Positions 1 to 6,467 are shown, numbered from the stretch's first letter. The stretch: 7,896 bases of DNA from Candidatus Methanoplasma sp. (GCA_031256615.1 JAIRQG010000033.1:1-7896); one strand, 5' to 3'. Numbers and translations: made by a program. Notes: generated by a model from the sequence alone, not told the origin.

Positions 1-254
1 AAGACTCGCCTTTGTTCAATCGCGAGCAGCCGCATTCAGCCTACCGATGAAATAACCAGGGCATTCGAAAATAAGAACTACATCTGTCAGAGTCATCTCT
101 TCTGCGCATTAGGGACCTGAACGCTTTGCGTCTGAACCGCAACCAACATAATGCTGCCCGAAGGAGCCAACAAATCCTGCGACGATCTTTGTCGAGGAAC
201 TCGCCGAAAGCCCCGTAATGTGCCTTCTCTGTGCAATGAGACGGCTACTGCGGA
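1..254. other. left edge, no gene supported
   Basis: No convincing gene is visible. On the plus strand the three frames close at about 120, 52 and 48, so any of them could be the last codons of a gene lying to the left, but none has a recognisable sequence. A minus-strand ATG-started frame of about 50 codons lies just beyond the transporter stop codon; it resembles no family known to me and has no clear ribosome site. No strong terminator hairpin with a T tract follows the transporter stop. Confidence 0.4.
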
Positions 255-1463
255 TCATGCCTTCTTTTCTTTGGCCCCTGTGTCAGAGAATCTCCTCAGA
301 AGCAGTATGCATATCAGCGAGGCTATGCAAGTCACGGCACAGATCGTGAAAGACAGCGTATAATCGCCGTCCGACGCTATCTCGGTTGATACCAAGGGAA
401 AGATCAGCGCAGATGCTCCGAAACCGATCATCACAAACCCGTAATTGCTCCCCATGTTCTTAGTGCCAAAGTGATCGGATGTTACCGTTGCGTATATCCC
501 TGCGGCACCGCCGAAGCCGAACGCGATCAATCCGATGCAAATAACGAACAATATGTCCTCAGCGAACATGGCAAGTATGATGCCGATGAATGTGAGCCCC
601 ACCATTACAAACATCGAGGCCATTCTCCCGATGCGGTCAGACATCCATGTCAGGAGCAGCCTTCCGGATGCGCTGCAGATTCCGGTGATCATAACGCCCA
701 TGACGGCCAATGACTCCGAGAGTCCCCTCTCCTCTCCAAGGCTCATAAAGAGAGGATTCAGTATGAAGTATGCAGGCAGTATCAGGAAGAGGGAGAAAGT
801 GATCAGATAGAACGATCTTGTTCTCAGCATTTCTTTTGTTGTGTATTGCTTCTGGTTGTTTGCCGGCGGCGCCTTTGCGATAACGTAGTCCTTCGGAGGA
901 CTGCTGATGAACAGAGATGCCGCGATGCATATGCAAAGGAATGCTGCGCCGAAGATCATGAAAGTAGAGGCTACGCCAACGCCTGACAAAAGGGCGTTGG
1001 CCAGCGGCGCGAACAAGACCAGCGAGAAGCCGAAGGCGCCCACCATCAGGCCCGTAGCGAACCCCCGTCTGTCGTAGAACCATTTCTGTGTCGTGGATAC
1101 AGTGCATGTGTAAAGAGTGCCCACTCCGAATCCTCCGATTATTCCGTATGTCAAATAGATGAGGTACGGGTAGTCGGATGAGATCAAGGACGAGAGAAGG
1201 ATGCCAACGGACATGGTCAAACTTCCGATGATGCACATCTTCTTTGGTCCGACCTTATCCATAAGACGCCCGCCGATCAGGATTCCGGCAACGAACGCCA
1301 CGAGCATAAAGGATGCGGTCAGAGCAGAGGCGGCAGATGTCCAACCCAGATGGTCCGCAACCGGAGTCTTGAACACGCTCCACATATATATTATTCCGGC
1401 GCAGAACTGCAGTATTACGCCGGCAATCAGCACCACATACCGATTATGAATTGCTCCAGGCAT
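255..1463 (-). CDS. MFS transporter, oxalate/formate antiporter (OFA) type
   Basis: A 402-residue inner-membrane carrier of the major facilitator superfamily, with about twelve hydrophobic segments and a charged cytoplasmic loop near residues 188-215 between the two halves. The first half has the loop 2-3 motif GGRLMDKVGPKK (64-75); the second half has a matching GRLLLTWMSDRIGR (267-280). The N-terminal run FCAGIIYMWSVF (20-31) and KWFYDRRGFATG (127-138) are typical of the OFA group, which exchanges small organic anions such as oxalate and formate. I see no lysine in the presumed eleventh helix (about 340-360), where OxlT has a substrate-binding one, so oxalate cannot be assumed; another monocarboxylate is possible. 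The ATG at 1463 is preceded by AGGAGA at 1471-1476, seven bases away, which fixes the start. The stop is TGA. It lies downstream of the SPFH gene on the same strand but behind a probable terminator, so it is likely transcribed on its own. Confidence 0.88.
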   Translation of the reverse strand: MPGAIHNRYVVLIAGVILQFCAGIIYMWSVFKTPVADHLGWTSAASALTASFMLVAFVAGILIGGRLMDKVGPKKMCIIGSLTMSVGILLSSLISSDYPYLIYLTYGIIGGFGVGTLYTCTVSTTQKWFYDRRGFATGLMVGAFGFSLVLFAPLANALLSGVGVASTFMIFGAAFLCICIAASLFISSPPKDYVIAKAPPANNQKQYTTKEMLRTRSFYLITFSLFLILPAYFILNPLFMSLGEERGLSESLAVMGVMITGICSASGRLLLTWMSDRIGRMASMFVMVGLTFIGIILAMFAEDILFVICIGLIAFGFGGAAGIYATVTSDHFGTKNMGSNYGFVMIGFGASALIFPLVSTEIASDGDYTLSFTICAVTCIASLICILLLRRFSDTGAKEKKA

Positions 1464-1507
1464 TCGATCTTCTCCTATCCGGCTGTACTACGCAAAATGT
1501 ATATGAG

Positions 1508-1534
1508 AATTTATACAAAACCAGTATATATTTT
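1508..1534 (-). promoter_or_regulatory. probable promoter of the MFS gene
   Basis: On the minus strand two TATA-like boxes lie upstream of the transporter: AAAATATATAC around 1524-1534 and GTATAAATT around 1508-1516. Transcription starting about 25 bases downstream of either would give a leader of roughly 20-40 bases containing the AGGAGA ribosome site. Which box is used cannot be decided from the sequence. Confidence 0.45.
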
Positions 1535-1582
1535 GTAAAAAAGTAAAGAAAAAAGGGTTTTGAAGAGGCTCAGGAGCCTCTT
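1535..1582 (-). terminator. hairpin plus T-rich tract after the SPFH gene
   Basis: Positions 1563-1570 (AAGAGGCT) and 1575-1582 (AGCCTCTT) form a perfect eight-base stem with a four-base loop. Reading on the minus strand it is followed by a long T-rich stretch (1535-1556) with two runs of six T. The stem overlaps the SPFH stop codon at 1570-1572. Archaeal terminators depend mainly on the T tract, and both elements are present, so this probably ends the SPFH transcript before the transporter promoter. Confidence 0.65.
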
Positions 1583-2652
1583 GAAATGGAGTTTGCTATG
1601 TCCGCCGTCTCAGCCAGTTCAGCAGCGGCCGCTTTGTCGGCCCTTGCGAGTCTGTCCTTGATCTCCGCTTCTTTCGGTATGGGGCCGAGTATGTCATCCA
1701 CATCTCCGAACACTTTCTCAATGTCCTTGATCGAAGAAACAGGCCTGTCTGGGACATTCGACGCGCTGCCTACATATTCTGATATTCCTTCCATAAGTCT
1801 TGTGACCTCCATGGGGAAGAATATCTTGGACGATTGGCCTTGGCCGACACTCTTCATTGTTTCCATGGAAAGCACCGAAAGGGCCTTTGAATCCAATGCG
1901 GCTGCGCCGACAGACATGATCCTCAGCCTCTGTGCTTCTCCCTGGCTTTCAAGTATCAGAGCGACCTTCTTACCCTCGGCCTCAAGCACCATGGACTGCT
2001 GAAGACCTTCGGCCTCCAGTATCCTTGATTTCTTTTTGCCTTCTGCCTCGAGGATGGCGGCACGCTTGAGACCGTCTGCCTGAAGGATCGCAGCACGCCT
2101 TCTTCTCTCGGCGGATGTCTGCTCTTCCATTGAGTCCTTGACCTTTCTTGCAGGGTCAACCTCTCTGATCTCCACGCTCTCGACTTTCACTCCCCACTTG
2201 TCCGTGTTCTCATCGAGTATGTCTCTGAGCTGAGTGTTGATCTTCTCTCTGTTGGAAAGAATGCTGTCCAGTTCCATCTCTCCGATGATCGATCTCAGCG
2301 TGGTCTGTGCAAGGTTCATAGTGGCAAATCTGTAATCAACTATCTCGAAGAACGCATTGCGGGGATCTGTGACCTTGATGTAGACAATGGCATCGACACC
2401 CACCGGAGAGTTATCCTTTGTGATGACCTCCTGCCTCGGAACATCCAATACCTGGGTACGCAGATCGACTTTCACAACATAATTGATCATAGGGCAGACA
2501 AAGTTCAGTCCCTGGTTGAGGATCCTGATGAACTTTCCGAGCCTCATGTAGATTCCTTGTTCATAAGGCTGAATGATCTTTACGCCACTCATCATTATGG
2601 CAATAATGGCAACGACGATCACAATCACCAGCCCATAAATCCAATCTTCCAT
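1570..2652 (-). CDS. stomatin-like SPFH (band 7) membrane protein
   Basis: A 360-residue slipin/stomatin-type protein. Residues 4-22 form one N-terminal membrane anchor, followed by the SPFH domain (about 24-180) with the family runs QPYEQGIYMRLGKF (28-41), DLRTQVLDVPRQEVITKDN (63-81) and VKVESVEIREVDP (155-167). A charged helical region follows with five consecutive eleven-residue repeats of the form xAILEAEGxKx (187-241), then a C-terminal tail rich in Ala, Asp and Glu. Such proteins oligomerise into membrane microdomain scaffolds and may be cut by a partner NfeD protease when that partner has the protease domain; the neighbour here lacks it. The ATG at 2652 has AGGTGA at 2657-2662, four bases upstream. 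The NfeD-like gene lies 52 bases upstream on the same strand, the usual pairing. Length is somewhat above simple prokaryotic stomatins because of the repeats and tail. The stop is TGA. Confidence 0.93.
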   Translation of the reverse strand: MEDWIYGLVIVIVVAIIAIMMSGVKIIQPYEQGIYMRLGKFIRILNQGLNFVCPMINYVVKVDLRTQVLDVPRQEVITKDNSPVGVDAIVYIKVTDPRNAFFEIVDYRFATMNLAQTTLRSIIGEMELDSILSNREKINTQLRDILDENTDKWGVKVESVEIREVDPARKVKDSMEEQTSAERRRRAAILQADGLKRAAILEAEGKKKSRILEAEGLQQSMVLEAEGKKVALILESQGEAQRLRIMSVGAAALDSKALSVLSMETMKSVGQGQSSKIFFPMEVTRLMEGISEYVGSASNVPDRPVSSIKDIEKVFGDVDDILGPIPKEAEIKDRLARADKAAAAELAETADIANSISRGS

Positions 2653-2680
2653 AATTTCACCTAAACGTATATAGTAAAGT

Positions 2681-2690
2681 AAATATAAAA
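2681..2690 (-). promoter_or_regulatory. possible TATA box for the SPFH gene
   Basis: The minus strand reads TTTTATATTT here, in the 52-base gap between the NfeD and SPFH genes. A start about 25 bases downstream would fall near 2660, at the edge of the AGGTGA ribosome site. The SPFH gene may therefore have its own promoter as well as readthrough from the NfeD gene. Confidence 0.4.
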
Positions 2691-2704
2691 CAGATTTGGA
2701 GCAT

Positions 2705-3157
2705 TCACGAATTTTTCTGTCTGACCTTCACATGGACGCCTTCTGCGTCATAAACGACAACTTCTGTCCCGGCTACGATCAGGTCTTCCGATGTTGCGCT
2801 CCAGCTGTCTGAACCGATCTTGACCTTACCCTTGAGGTTTCCGGGTTTCACGTCAGTTACCACTAATCCTTCTCTCCCTATCAGAGAGCTTGCCACCGTT
2901 GTCGTAGGAGGCTCTGGTTTGGCCAGTATCTGATAGCCCTTGAAAGTGATGGCGGTGACTACAAATGTGACAACGATGGCTGCCAATACCAGCAGATACC
3001 ATTTGTCGAGGATCCCGTCGACGAAGTAGATAAGCAGCCCCATCACTACGAGGACTGCCCCCGGCACTACAGCAAAGAATCCTGGTGTCAGAGCCTCTAT
3101 GATCAATAAAACAAGTCCAAGTATCATGAGGATTATTGCTATCGTTATCGGATCCAT
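2705..3157 (-). CDS. short NfeD-family membrane protein
   Basis: A 150-residue protein counted from the ATG at 3157. It has three hydrophobic helices at about residues 4-23, 27-46 and 53-71, then a soluble C-terminal domain of about 65 residues (from about 85) with the NfeD-type OB-fold pattern: IGREGLVVTDVKPG, then GKVKIGSDSWSA, then a final strand pair ending VHVKVRQ. It has no ClpP-like serine protease domain, so it is the short NfeD type, thought to pair with and stabilise SPFH proteins. The next gene downstream on the same strand is exactly such a protein. The frame stays open 23 codons further upstream, but those residues are polar and unlike the family. A TATA box 27 bases before the 3157 ATG makes a leaderless start there the better choice. 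The stop is TGA. Confidence 0.87.
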   Translation of the reverse strand: MDPITIAIILMILGLVLLIIEALTPGFFAVVPGAVLVVMGLLIYFVDGILDKWYLLVLAAIVVTFVVTAITFKGYQILAKPEPPTTTVASSLIGREGLVVTDVKPGNLKGKVKIGSDSWSATSEDLIVAGTEVVVYDAEGVHVKVRQKNS

Positions 3158-3180
3158 GTCCAGGCAATGGAATATGAGAC

Positions 3181-3187
3181 TATAAAA
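3181..3187 (-). promoter_or_regulatory. TATA box of the NfeD gene
   Basis: The minus strand reads TTTTATA with its centre 27 bases upstream of the ATG at 3157. In archaea transcription begins about 25-27 bases downstream of the box centre, so the predicted mRNA begins at or next to the start codon. No ribosome site precedes that ATG, which agrees with a leaderless message. Confidence 0.55.
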
Positions 3188-3205
3188 CTGTTGAAAGGGC
3201 TGAAT

Positions 3206-3220
3206 GAAACGATGCGTTTC
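3206..3220. repeat. short palindrome in the divergent NfeD/YjbR promoter region
   Basis: GAAACG (3206-3211) and CGTTTC (3215-3220) are perfect inverted copies separated by three bases. It lies about 20 bases upstream of the NfeD TATA box, between two divergently transcribed genes. This is a position where an operator could sit, but a six-base arm can easily arise by chance. Confidence 0.25.
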
Positions 3221-3389
3221 GGACACGCCATGTCACAAGAGAACATACTCCCCGAGTCTCATAATTTCACTTTATTGCTGAATATGTGTTCGTATCAGAG
3301 AAGGGAAGTCAGCGCTTACCAAACATGGCCTCTGATGTGCTGGACATATACTTTAACTGATAGAGTGGCCATACACAAAGGTGGGTCTT

Positions 3390-3776
3390 ATGGGTAACAC
3401 AGATGATGTGTTCAAAAGCGAAGGTGCAAGACAAGTCATACAGTATATCAGGGAAAAGTATCAGGACGAACTTCAATTCCTATGGGAACGGTTTCCTAAA
3501 AACGCAGTTTTTATCCGGCATGACAATGACAAATGGTATGCGGCACTGTTGGTTCTGCAAAAGAAAAAATTGGGAGTGGACAGTGATGAAGTGGTCGACA
3601 TTATCAACTTGCGGATGTGGCCGGAGGACATAGGCGCTTTGGTAGATGGAAAACGCTATTTTCCGGGGTTTCATATGAATAAAAAATACTGGATCACAAT
3701 TTGCCTTGACGGCACTGTTCCCATAGAAGAGATCTTTGTCAGAGTAGACAAGAGCTTTGCGCTTTCCTTGAGATAA
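3390..3776 (+). CDS. YjbR/MmcQ family protein
   Basis: A 128-residue soluble protein of the YjbR/MmcQ family (formerly DUF419), whose fold resembles some DNA-binding proteins but whose cellular role is not established. Recognisable features are the central IRHDNDKWYAALLVLQKKKL, then DEVVDIINLRMWPEDIGALV, and the highly typical block GKRYFPGFHMNKKYWITICL, followed by DGTVPIEEI and a final DKSFALS helix. Length matches the family (about 115-130). An in-frame GTG lies at 3381, but AAAGGTGG at 3377-3384 sits five bases before the ATG at 3390, so that ATG is preferred. A weak TATA-like CATATACTTTA lies at 3345-3355. The stop is TAA. It stands alone, divergent from the NfeD gene. Confidence 0.9.
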   Translation: MGNTDDVFKSEGARQVIQYIREKYQDELQFLWERFPKNAVFIRHDNDKWYAALLVLQKKKLGVDSDEVVDIINLRMWPEDIGALVDGKRYFPGFHMNKKYWITICLDGTVPIEEIFVRVDKSFALSLR

Positions 3777-3937
3777 TATGCATTCTTACGACGACCATGC
3801 CGTGGAAACATCACATCTGCTGATATGCTCAAACCCTGGTCGTCGGAGGAATTGACAGAATATCAAGCACATCAGGTCGATTTTATTGGAATATAGGGGC
3901 TGGAACAACGAGTTTTGAACACGCCATATGAGAAGAG
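3777..3937. other. gap between the YjbR gene and tRNA-Ala
   Basis: No gene is seen in this 161-base gap. It contains one perfect nine-base inverted repeat, CGACGACCA at 3789-3797 and TGGTCGTCG at 3837-3845, with 39 bases between. No T tract follows the repeat on either strand, so it is not a clear terminator. Confidence 0.35.
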
Positions 3938-4014
3938 TGGTGGACAGGGCGAGATTCGAACTCGCGGCTTCTGCCTTGCGAAGGCAGCGATCTACCGGGC
4001 TGATCTACCTGCCC
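3938..4014 (-). tRNA. tRNA-Ala, anticodon CGC
   Basis: The minus strand folds into a complete cloverleaf of 74 bases plus an encoded CCA (3938-3940). The acceptor stem GGGCAGG pairs with CCTGTCC and contains the G3:U70 pair that is the main identity element for alanyl-tRNA synthetase. The D stem is GATC/GATC. The anticodon stem CTGCC/GGCAG encloses TTCGCAA, giving anticodon CGC for GCG codons. The variable loop has five bases. The T stem GCGAG/CTCGC encloses TTCGAAT, and the discriminator base is A. No intron is seen. Confidence 0.95.
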
Positions 4015-4041
4015 ATTTGGGTAGATGTTCATTGTCACATT

Positions 4042-4051
4042 GGATATAAAG
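4042..4051 (-). promoter_or_regulatory. TATA box of tRNA-Ala
   Basis: The minus strand reads CTTTATATCC about 32 bases upstream of the mature 5' end of the tRNA at 4014, placing the start of transcription a few bases before the tRNA. This is the usual archaeal tRNA arrangement. Confidence 0.55.
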
Positions 4052-4055
4052 TTTT

Positions 4056-4062
4056 CATATAT
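4056..4062 (+). promoter_or_regulatory. TATA-like box for the zinc-ribbon gene
   Basis: CATATAT lies about 31 bases before the ATG at 4090, back to back with the tRNA promoter. GAGGG at 4076-4080 could serve as a weak ribosome site for the same ATG. Both signals point to 4090 as the intended start, which matters because the downstream domain is in another frame. Confidence 0.35.
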
Positions 4063-4089
4063 GGATCGGGAGAACGAGGGCATTTACTT

Positions 4090-4403
4090 ATGAAAAGAAG
4101 CCGGTTCATGTTCTGGAGCGTTGGGAAATTTACAAAGCGCCAATATGTCAAAGCTGCGGAATGCCGCTGGAAAACAATGAGATGAAAGGCACGAACAGTG
4201 ACGGAAGCAGGTCCGGCGACTATTGTTTATATTGCTTTGCGAACGGTGCTTTCACAAAAGAAATGACGATGGAAGAGATGATCAGTTTGAACATCCAATA
4301 TCTTGATGAGTGGATGGAGAGCACCGGCGTCAAGATGACAGAGGAGGAAGCGGCCGAACAGCTGAGGCAGTTCCTGCCGACACTGAAAAGATGGAGATGC
4401 TGA
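4090..4403 (+). CDS. zinc-ribbon protein (CxxC...CxxC), apparently frameshifted near the start
   Basis: A small putative zinc-ribbon protein of the kind with CQSCGMPL near the N terminus, a GTNSDGS segment, and DYCLYCFANGAFT with the second CxxC, ending in the typical FLPTLKRW. The two CxxC pairs would bind one zinc; the function of the family is unknown. The first in-frame ATG is 4161, but it would discard the first CxxC, which is encoded just upstream at 4146-4157. The frame is open back to 4050 with no ATG, GTG or TTG before 4161. The best-placed ATG, at 4090 with a promoter and weak ribosome site, is one frame off. Adding one A to the AAAA run at 4093-4096 would join them and give about 104 residues, beginning MKKKPVHVLERWEIYKAP. 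A sequencing or assembly slip, a real mutation, or a rare start codon are all possible. The stop is TGA. Confidence 0.75.
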
Positions 4404-4500
4404 GCGTACCGGAAAGGATGCATCAGCAATATCAGTATCCTGAATCCTTCAGTATCCGCGCCGCGTTGAGAAAACCGCTTTCGCACAAACAGAGCAGAGG
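4404..4500. other. convergent gap with a small direct repeat
   Basis: This is the 97-base gap between the convergent zinc-ribbon gene and the purB unit. It carries two copies of TCAGTATCC (4432-4440 and 4449-4457). No gene and no strong terminator hairpin were seen. Confidence 0.3.
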
Positions 4501-4683
4501 TCATTCTGTGTCTTCATCTTTCACATACTGTGTGGCCCAGCCCATCGCCGCCGCAATGGGTATGAAGATGAGATACGCCCAACTGTTGTTGACGGAGTAT
4601 GTCGCTATGAATAACGCCACACCGACAACGGCGCCGATGATCACGCCGTATTTCATGTTGGCCTTTTTCTTCTCGGAGACCAT
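4501..4683 (-). CDS. small two-helix membrane protein coupled to purB
   Basis: A 60-residue protein with a short basic N terminus (SEKKKANMK), two hydrophobic helices at about residues 12-31 and 35-54, and an acidic tail KDEDTE. I do not recognise the family. The ATG at 4683 follows the purB TGA (4686-4688) by two bases, and AAGGTG within the last purB codons sits five bases before that ATG, so it is the likely start. A GTG at 4689 overlaps the purB stop but is too close to the ribosome site. The arrangement implies co-transcription and translational coupling with purB. Inference: the charges favour both ends in the cytoplasm, a hairpin topology. The stop is TGA. A role in purine metabolism is not implied by the sequence. 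Confidence 0.75.
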   Translation of the reverse strand: MVSEKKKANMKYGVIIGAVVGVALFIATYSVNNSWAYLIFIPIAAAMGWATQYVKDEDTE

Positions 4684-4685
4684 TG

Positions 4686-6053
4686 TCACACCTTGCGCCC
4701 GAGTATCTCTTCGGCGGCGGAGACCATCTTGTCCACAATCGCCCCCGAATCGCCGGTGTAATTCGCAGGATCCATGATCGAAGCGAGCTCATCACAGGAT
4801 ATGATGCTCTTCACATCATCGCTTCTCCTCAGGGCATCCTCCAGACAGATGTTCTCCTTTATGGCCGTCATGGATGTTGTCCTGAGGATCTCGTGGGCGT
4901 CCTGCCTGCCGATGCCTTTCTCTACAAGCCTCATCATCACCGGTTCGGCCATGATGAGGCCGCGGGACATCTCGATGTTCTTCAGCATAGCGCCGGCGTT
5001 TACCTCCAATCCGGAGAATACTTTGGTCATCCTCAGGATCATTTCGTCCAGAAGCGTGAACGCATGAGGGATCGTGAACCTCTCCGCGGAGGAGTTCGAA
5101 AGGTCCCTCTCGTGCCAAAGCACCTGGTTCTCAAAGGTGGGTACGACAAATCCCCGTACGACCCTGGCCAATCCGGAAATGTTCTCCGAGTCGGTGGGGT
5201 TCCTTTTCTGGGCCATGGTCGAACTTCCGACCTGTTTGCTCGTATCGAAGGATTCGGACACCTCTCCGATCTCCGACCTCTGCAGGTTCCTTATCTCCGT
5301 GGCGTATCTCTCGAGGGATGTGGCGATGTTCGCCATGAAACATATCAGTTCGGTGTATCTGTCGCGTCCGACGACCTGCGTCGCAGCCGGCTCATATGTG
5401 AGGCAAAGGTCCTGCATCACGAGCCTCTGGACCGTGCTGAAGTTCTTTCCGAAGGCGGCTCCGGTACCGACCGCGCCCGCCATCTTTCCGGCGCATGCGC
5501 GAGGCATGATCTCCAACAGCCTTTCTTTGTGTCTGAGCACCTCCGCGATGTATCCCGCCATCTTGAAGCCGAACGTGATCGGGATCGCGAATTGCGCGTG
5601 CGTCCTCCCTACCTCCAGCGTATCCCTCTCTCTTTTGGCGATCTTCGCCAGCGAATACAATAATTCGTCCAGATCATCATCTATCAAAAAGAGTGCGTCC
5701 TTGATCTGGAGAGCTGCGGCGGTATCGATGATATCATTGGACGTTGCCCCGAGGTGGATGTGTTTTCCCGCATCCCCTTTGCATTGTTCCGTCATCGCTT
5801 TGATCATCGCCATGGTGTCATGGTTGGTCTCTTTTTCGATCTCTTTGATCCTTTCAACTTTGACAACACCGGGCGACGCTACTCTTGCGATCTCCTCAGC
5901 ATCGCTTTTGCTGATCGTGCCTGCTGCTGCATGCGCCTTTGCCAGCGCCGCTTCAACTTTCATCTGGTATAGGAAACGGCCTTCTTCGGAGAAGATGGTC
6001 TTCATATCACCGCGGCCGTACCTGTAGTCAAGAGGACAAATGGAGCCTTCCAT
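4686..6053 (-). CDS. purB: adenylosuccinate lyase
   Basis: A 455-residue enzyme of the fumarase/aspartase superfamily. It removes fumarate from SAICAR and from adenylosuccinate, two steps of purine synthesis leading to AMP. It is cytoplasmic and normally a homotetramer whose active sites are built from three subunits. Visible landmarks are the N-terminal ICPLDYRYG (5-13), TNHDT (76-80), HLGATSNDIIDTA (100-112), GRTHAQ (149-154) with the presumed catalytic His152, the superfamily signature GSSTMAQKRNP (276-286) carrying the catalytic-base serine, and NQVLWHERDLSNSSAERF (309-326), which distinguishes adenylosuccinate lyases from fumarases. Length is normal and all key residues are intact. No ribosome site precedes the ATG at 6053, but a TATA box lies about 33 bases upstream, so the mRNA leader should be only a few bases. 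The stop is TGA and the downstream small membrane protein is coupled. Confidence 0.97.
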   Translation of the reverse strand: MEGSICPLDYRYGRGDMKTIFSEEGRFLYQMKVEAALAKAHAAAGTISKSDAEEIARVASPGVVKVERIKEIEKETNHDTMAMIKAMTEQCKGDAGKHIHLGATSNDIIDTAAALQIKDALFLIDDDLDELLYSLAKIAKRERDTLEVGRTHAQFAIPITFGFKMAGYIAEVLRHKERLLEIMPRACAGKMAGAVGTGAAFGKNFSTVQRLVMQDLCLTYEPAATQVVGRDRYTELICFMANIATSLERYATEIRNLQRSEIGEVSESFDTSKQVGSSTMAQKRNPTDSENISGLARVVRGFVVPTFENQVLWHERDLSNSSAERFTIPHAFTLLDEMILRMTKVFSGLEVNAGAMLKNIEMSRGLIMAEPVMMRLVEKGIGRQDAHEILRTTSMTAIKENICLEDALRRSDDVKSIISCDELASIMDPANYTGDSGAIVDKMVSAAEEILGRKV

Positions 6054-6081
6054 ATTCTATCAGACGTTGGATTGAATGAAG

Positions 6082-6092
6082 TTATATATAAT
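6082..6092 (-). promoter_or_regulatory. TATA box of purB
   Basis: The minus strand reads ATTATATATAA with its centre about 33 bases upstream of the purB ATG. Transcription starting about 26 bases downstream would leave a leader of roughly seven bases, which fits the lack of a ribosome site. Confidence 0.6.
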
Positions 6093-6276
6093 ATGTGCAA
6101 AGGAAGAATGCTGCGATACGATCCGCGGGCGTGTTCGCAGTGATCCGCGTAACATCTGTTCAGACGAGATTTTTTCTTCAAGAACGTGCACTCTTGCCGG
6201 CACAGTGGAATCCCACCTCTCGCACATATTGCAATGGTTCATGTCGCGGCACCAACAGCATTAAAATCAAGAGCAA

Positions 6277-6396
6277 GGGGATACAAACACCCCGGAAGCC
6301 TAATCTCGATGCGCTATTTGGTAAGCGCTCAGGAGAAGACCGACCTGTACGGACGAGGTATGTGATCTATCCCCTGTTCCGGGCGTCGCCCGGAAC
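6277..6396 (+). ncRNA. candidate structured RNA
   Basis: Several complementary segments nest without conflict. AGGGGATA (about 6277-6284) pairs with TATCCCCT (about 6368-6375). Inside it, ATCTCG (near 6303) pairs with CGAGGT (near 6355) with one G:U. Inside that are a GCGCT/AGCGC hairpin (about 6312-6330) and a short CAGG/CCTG helix. The perfect hairpin GTTCCGGGC-GTC-GCCCGGAAC (6376-6396) follows directly. The 6468 gene has its own TATA box downstream of all this, so this would be a separate RNA rather than a leader. I compared it by eye with 5S rRNA, RNase P RNA and SRP RNA and saw no conserved blocks. No good promoter is visible upstream, and an alternative GGGG/CCCC pairing near 6278-6294 competes with the outer helix. 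The strand is a guess. Confidence 0.28.
6376..6396 (+). repeat. perfect nine-base hairpin
   Basis: GTTCCGGGC and GCCCGGAAC are exact inverted copies around a three-base loop, a strong GC-rich stem. It is followed on the plus strand by only a weak T-containing stretch (CATTTTCACT). It may be the 3' end of a small RNA or a boundary element before the next promoter. Confidence 0.55.
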
Positions 6397-6437
6397 CATT
6401 TTCACTCAGATCGGACTGGAATCTATAGTATTAAAAA

Positions 6438-6446
6438 TTTATATAT
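6438..6446 (+). promoter_or_regulatory. TATA box of the 6468 gene
   Basis: TTTATATAT is a near-ideal archaeal box with its centre about 26 bases before the ATG at 6468. The mRNA is predicted to begin at the start codon, and no ribosome site is present. Confidence 0.6.
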
Positions 6447-6467
6447 CTTTTTGTGCAATACTGCTAC

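Larger units (their letters stand above)
6093..6467. other. long gap with inverted repeats, no gene supported
   Basis: This 375-base gap between the divergent purB and 6468 genes has open frames on both strands, but none reads like a protein. It holds an imperfect hairpin at 6111-6140 (CTGCGA/TCGCAG outer stem), two copies of GATCCGCG near 6119 and 6142, a set of nested pairings between about 6277 and 6375, and a perfect nine-base hairpin at 6376-6396. Confidence 0.5.

Noticed and set aside
637..1236. 199-codon minus-strand frame inside the transporter gene
   Set aside because: It overlaps the recognisable MFS frame on the same strand and has no family features or ribosome site.
3789..3845. 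Nine-base inverted repeat as a terminator of the YjbR gene
   Set aside because: The 39-base loop is long and no T tract follows; it could be chance.
4432..4457. Nine-base direct repeat TCAGTATCC as a mobile-element footprint
   Set aside because: Only two short copies 17 bases apart, with nothing between them resembling an element.
4683..6027. Long plus-strand open frames (about 326 and 317 codons) opposite purB
   Set aside because: They are antisense shadows of a fully intact purB; their sequences are rich in residues expected from reversed codons and resemble no family.
6060..6242. 60-codon minus-strand frame with an N-terminal CNMC
   Set aside because: It covers the purB TATA box and has no promoter or ribosome site of its own; the two cysteines alone are weak evidence.
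6277..6396. 5S rRNA, RNase P or SRP RNA identity for the structured segment
   Set aside because: The GGGGATACAAACACCCC run superficially recalls a 5S segment, but the conserved loop blocks of all three RNAs are missing.
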